This document shows, piece by piece, positions 5,296 to 6,624 of a stretch of 6,624 nucleotides of DNA. Within the stretch, counting starts at the first letter, position 1; each line of letters begins with the position of its first letter. The DNA comes from CAZDYI01 sp964509765. GTDB taxonomy: Bacteria; Pseudomonadota; Gammaproteobacteria; Tethybacterales; Tethybacteraceae. The stretch lies in NCBI GenBank assembly GCA_964509765.1, contig CAZDYI010000002.1, forward strand, positions 1-6,624, given 5' to 3'. Both the position numbers and the translations under genes were made by a program. Below the pieces are notes generated by a model. It did not search any database and was not told the origin of the DNA. It saw only the letters and a program-made list of their open reading frames with translations.

Positions 5296-5846
5296 CGGCG
5301 ACGCCGCGGCGAAGCGGCAGGAAGGCCGCGGGCGCTGTCTCCTGCCTGCCTCCGGTCAGCCCGGAAAGGATCAGGGTCGCGGTGCTCGGCTCTATGCCCG
5401 GGGCGGCCTCGCTCGCCGCGGGCGAGTACTACGCGCACCCCCGCAACGCCTTCTGGAGGCTTGCGGCCGACGTGTTCGGGATCGACCCGGACCTGGACTA
5501 CCCCGGCCGGTGCCGGGCGCTCGCCGGCAGGGGCGTGGGGCTGTGGGACACGATCGCGCGCTGCGACAGGAAAGGCAGCCTCGACTCGGACATCCGGGCA
5601 GGCAGCGAGGTGCCAAACGACCTCGCGGGCTGGCTCGAGGGCCACCCGCTGCGGACCGTCGGGCTCAACGGCGGCAAGGCCGCCGACGTGTTCAGGCGCC
5701 GCGCGCCGGATGCGCTGCGGGAGAGGATCCGCGCCGAGGGGATACAGGTGATCCGACTTCCTTCGTCAAGCCCTGCAAACGCGACGCACAGCTACGACGC
5801 CAAGCTCAGGGCGTGGCGGGCGCTGGCAGACGGGGACCGGTCCTAG
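5292..5846 (+). CDS. Family 6 uracil-DNA glycosylase superfamily protein (hypoxanthine-DNA glycosylase type)
   Basis: Predicted base-excision repair enzyme. Family 6 members are known to remove deaminated bases, chiefly hypoxanthine, from DNA. Visible motifs are VLGSMPGAASL (31-41), EYYAHPRNAFWRLAADVFG (44-62), GVGLWDTIARCDRKGSLDSD, VGLNGGKAADVF and LPSSSPANA, all in family order, and the 184-residue length fits. The start is uncertain. No ATG, GTG or TTG lies between the end of the GMC gene and GTG 5382, which would cut into the first core strand. I give CTG 5292, which overlaps the GMC stop as CTGA; GTG 5193 is the nearest upstream conventional start, but it needs a 103-base overlap and adds a low-complexity Arg-rich peptide that looks like out-of-frame GMC sequence. 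The gene ends against the opposing DUF3108 gene with overlapping stop codons. Confidence 0.88.
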   Translation: MTATPRRSGRKAAGAVSCLPPVSPERIRVAVLGSMPGAASLAAGEYYAHPRNAFWRLAADVFGIDPDLDYPGRCRALAGRGVGLWDTIARCDRKGSLDSDIRAGSEVPNDLAGWLEGHPLRTVGLNGGKAADVFRRRAPDALRERIRAEGIQVIRLPSSSPANATHSYDAKLRAWRALADGDRS

Positions 5847-5847
5847 G
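5842..5847. other. CCTAGG: overlapping stop codons of convergent genes
   Basis: The + strand gene ends with TAG at 5844-5846 and the - strand gene ends with TAG at 5845-5843, so the two stops share bases inside the palindrome CCTAGG. There is no space for a terminator between them, and any transcript end must lie within the neighbour's coding sequence. Confidence 0.9.
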
Positions 5848-6541
5848 TGTCGCCGAACTCGACGCTCTGCATGACGAACGTGATGACCGTCCCGTCGCGC
5901 CTGTACTCGTACTTGACCGGCATCATCCTGTGGTCCTCAGAAAACCAGATCAGGTACGAGCGCCCCGGGCGATCGGTCAGGCGCTCGTACTTCTGCGCCT
6001 CCACCCTGCCCATGCCGGTCTCGACCGTCTCGGGGCCTTCGCCGACGGCGACGAACTCTACGTCCGTGAGGCGCCTGCCGTCGGTCAGGTGGAAGCCGCC
6101 CTTTTCCGGCGCCGATCCGGTCGCGTAGAAGTTGTAGGCAAGCGTCAGGTTGTCGTGGACCCTGTCGCCCGACAGCTCCTCGGTCTTCTCGACGCCCTCG
6201 GTGTTGATCCGCACCTCGCCGGCGTCGCGGTCGATCACCGAGATGCGCGACTTGCCGTCGCGGACGTGCTCGTAGCGCTCGGGCGCGAGGAAGCCGTCCT
6301 CGCCGTAGGCGCCCTCGCTGAACCTGTCGATGGGCTTCTGGCCGATCGCGGCGGCGAGCCCGATCGCGACCGCCGCGCTGCTGATCTTGTAGCGGCCGCC
6401 AGAGAACTCGAGGGTGTCGGTCGACTCGGCGATCGGGATGCCGTTCCAGCTCATCTTGAACACCGCGGTCGCCTCGACCGGCTCCGCGGCCGCGGAAAGG
6501 GCGGCGGAGGCCGCGGCAAGAACCGCGGCAAGGAGCCTCAT
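5843..6541 (-). CDS. Secreted DUF3108 domain protein
   Basis: The 232-residue product begins with a signal peptide (MRLLAAVLAAASAALSAAA, probable cut after A19 at AAA/E). The mature protein is beta-rich and matches DUF3108 as I know it: FKMSWNGIPIAESTDTLE near the front, a middle block with GYKI-like RYKISSAAVAIG, an aromatic AYNFYATG block around two thirds, and an end of RSYLIWFSEDHRMMPVKYEY followed by a final strand. Function is unknown for the family; a periplasmic or envelope location is inferred. The ATG overlaps the purN stop as ATGA (6541-6538) and AGGGAG lies eleven bases upstream of the start inside purN, so the gene is the downstream partner of purN. The pairing of purN with a DUF3108 gene is known in gammaproteobacteria such as Pseudomonas. 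Confidence 0.9.
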   Translation of the reverse strand: MRLLAAVLAAASAALSAAAEPVEATAVFKMSWNGIPIAESTDTLEFSGGRYKISSAAVAIGLAAAIGQKPIDRFSEGAYGEDGFLAPERYEHVRDGKSRISVIDRDAGEVRINTEGVEKTEELSGDRVHDNLTLAYNFYATGSAPEKGGFHLTDGRRLTDVEFVAVGEGPETVETGMGRVEAQKYERLTDRPGRSYLIWFSEDHRMMPVKYEYRRDGTVITFVMQSVEFGDT

Positions 6542-6624
6542 GACGGCGGTAGCTCCCTGCCGGCGATGACGTCGCGCACCACTTCCGGGTATAGCCTGTG
6601 CTCGGCCGCGGCGACGCGGGCGGC
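6538..6624 (-). CDS. purN: Phosphoribosylglycinamide formyltransferase, C-terminal fragment (cut by window edge)
   Basis: Only the last 28 codons and the TGA are inside the window. They read AARVAAAEHRLYPEVVRDV, followed by IAGRELPPS. The ARV-x(3)-EH-x-LYP pattern is the conserved C-terminal helix of PurN, which in purine synthesis transfers a formyl group from 10-formyltetrahydrofolate to glycinamide ribonucleotide. The identification rests on this short tail plus the DUF3108 neighbour. The 5' part lies to the right of the window on the - strand; purM would be expected beyond it. It ends sooner after the LYP motif than E. coli PurN does. Confidence 0.8.
   Translation of the reverse strand, partial: AARVAAAEHRLYPEVVRDVIAGRELPPS

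Overview
The window looks like a piece of a high-GC proteobacterial chromosome, most likely gammaproteobacterial. The evidence is a UbiK/BMFP-like gene, a DUF3108 gene translationally coupled to the 3' end of purN (an arrangement I know from Pseudomonas-type genomes), a typical lipobox lipoprotein, and very GC-rich codon choice from about position 1500 onward. The species cannot be named from the sequence. I found no rRNA, tRNA, CRISPR array, insertion sequence or integrase.

Layout. Positions 1-208 are a conspicuously AT-rich, gene-free leader. Positions 209-1372 (+) encode a beta-class DNA methyltransferase that carries an extra N-terminal region of about 138 residues; no restriction nuclease is visible beside it. 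Positions 1369-1500 hold a doubtful 43-codon Cys-rich ORF that overlaps the methyltransferase stop. Positions 1505-1825 (+) encode a small coiled-coil protein of UbiK/BMFP type with a lysine-rich, histone H1-like tail, and a TATAAT box sits almost directly on its ATG. A convergent gap (1826-1959) contains four GC-rich hairpins. Positions 1960-2322 (-) encode a small PEGA-like lipoprotein.

A divergent promoter region around a 15-bp inverted repeat (2362-2376) separates the lipoprotein from a tightly packed four-gene run on the + strand: a ChaC-type gamma-glutamylcyclotransferase (2388-3035), a rhomboid intramembrane protease (3032-3670), a GMC-family flavin oxidoreductase (3679-5295) and a family 6 uracil-DNA glycosylase superfamily protein (5292-5846). 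The first junction is an ATGA overlap. At the next two, the only near-junction start in the right register includes CTG overlapping the preceding TGA. On the - strand, a purN fragment (6538-6624) is coupled by ATGA to a secreted DUF3108 protein (5843-6541). The UDG gene and the DUF3108 gene converge so tightly that their stop codons overlap inside CCTAGG.

Functionally the four + genes touch glutathione turnover, membrane proteolysis, alcohol oxidation and base-deamination repair. I see no single pathway that unites them, so a shared transcript is better supported than a shared job. The left end (AT-rich leader plus methyltransferase of lower GC than its neighbours) looks like acquired DNA next to a stable core region that ends in purN. 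I did not find a clearly new multi-gene system. The points most worth a second look are the methyltransferase N-terminal region, the CTGA junctions, and the promoter placements that imply leaderless or very short-leader mRNAs.
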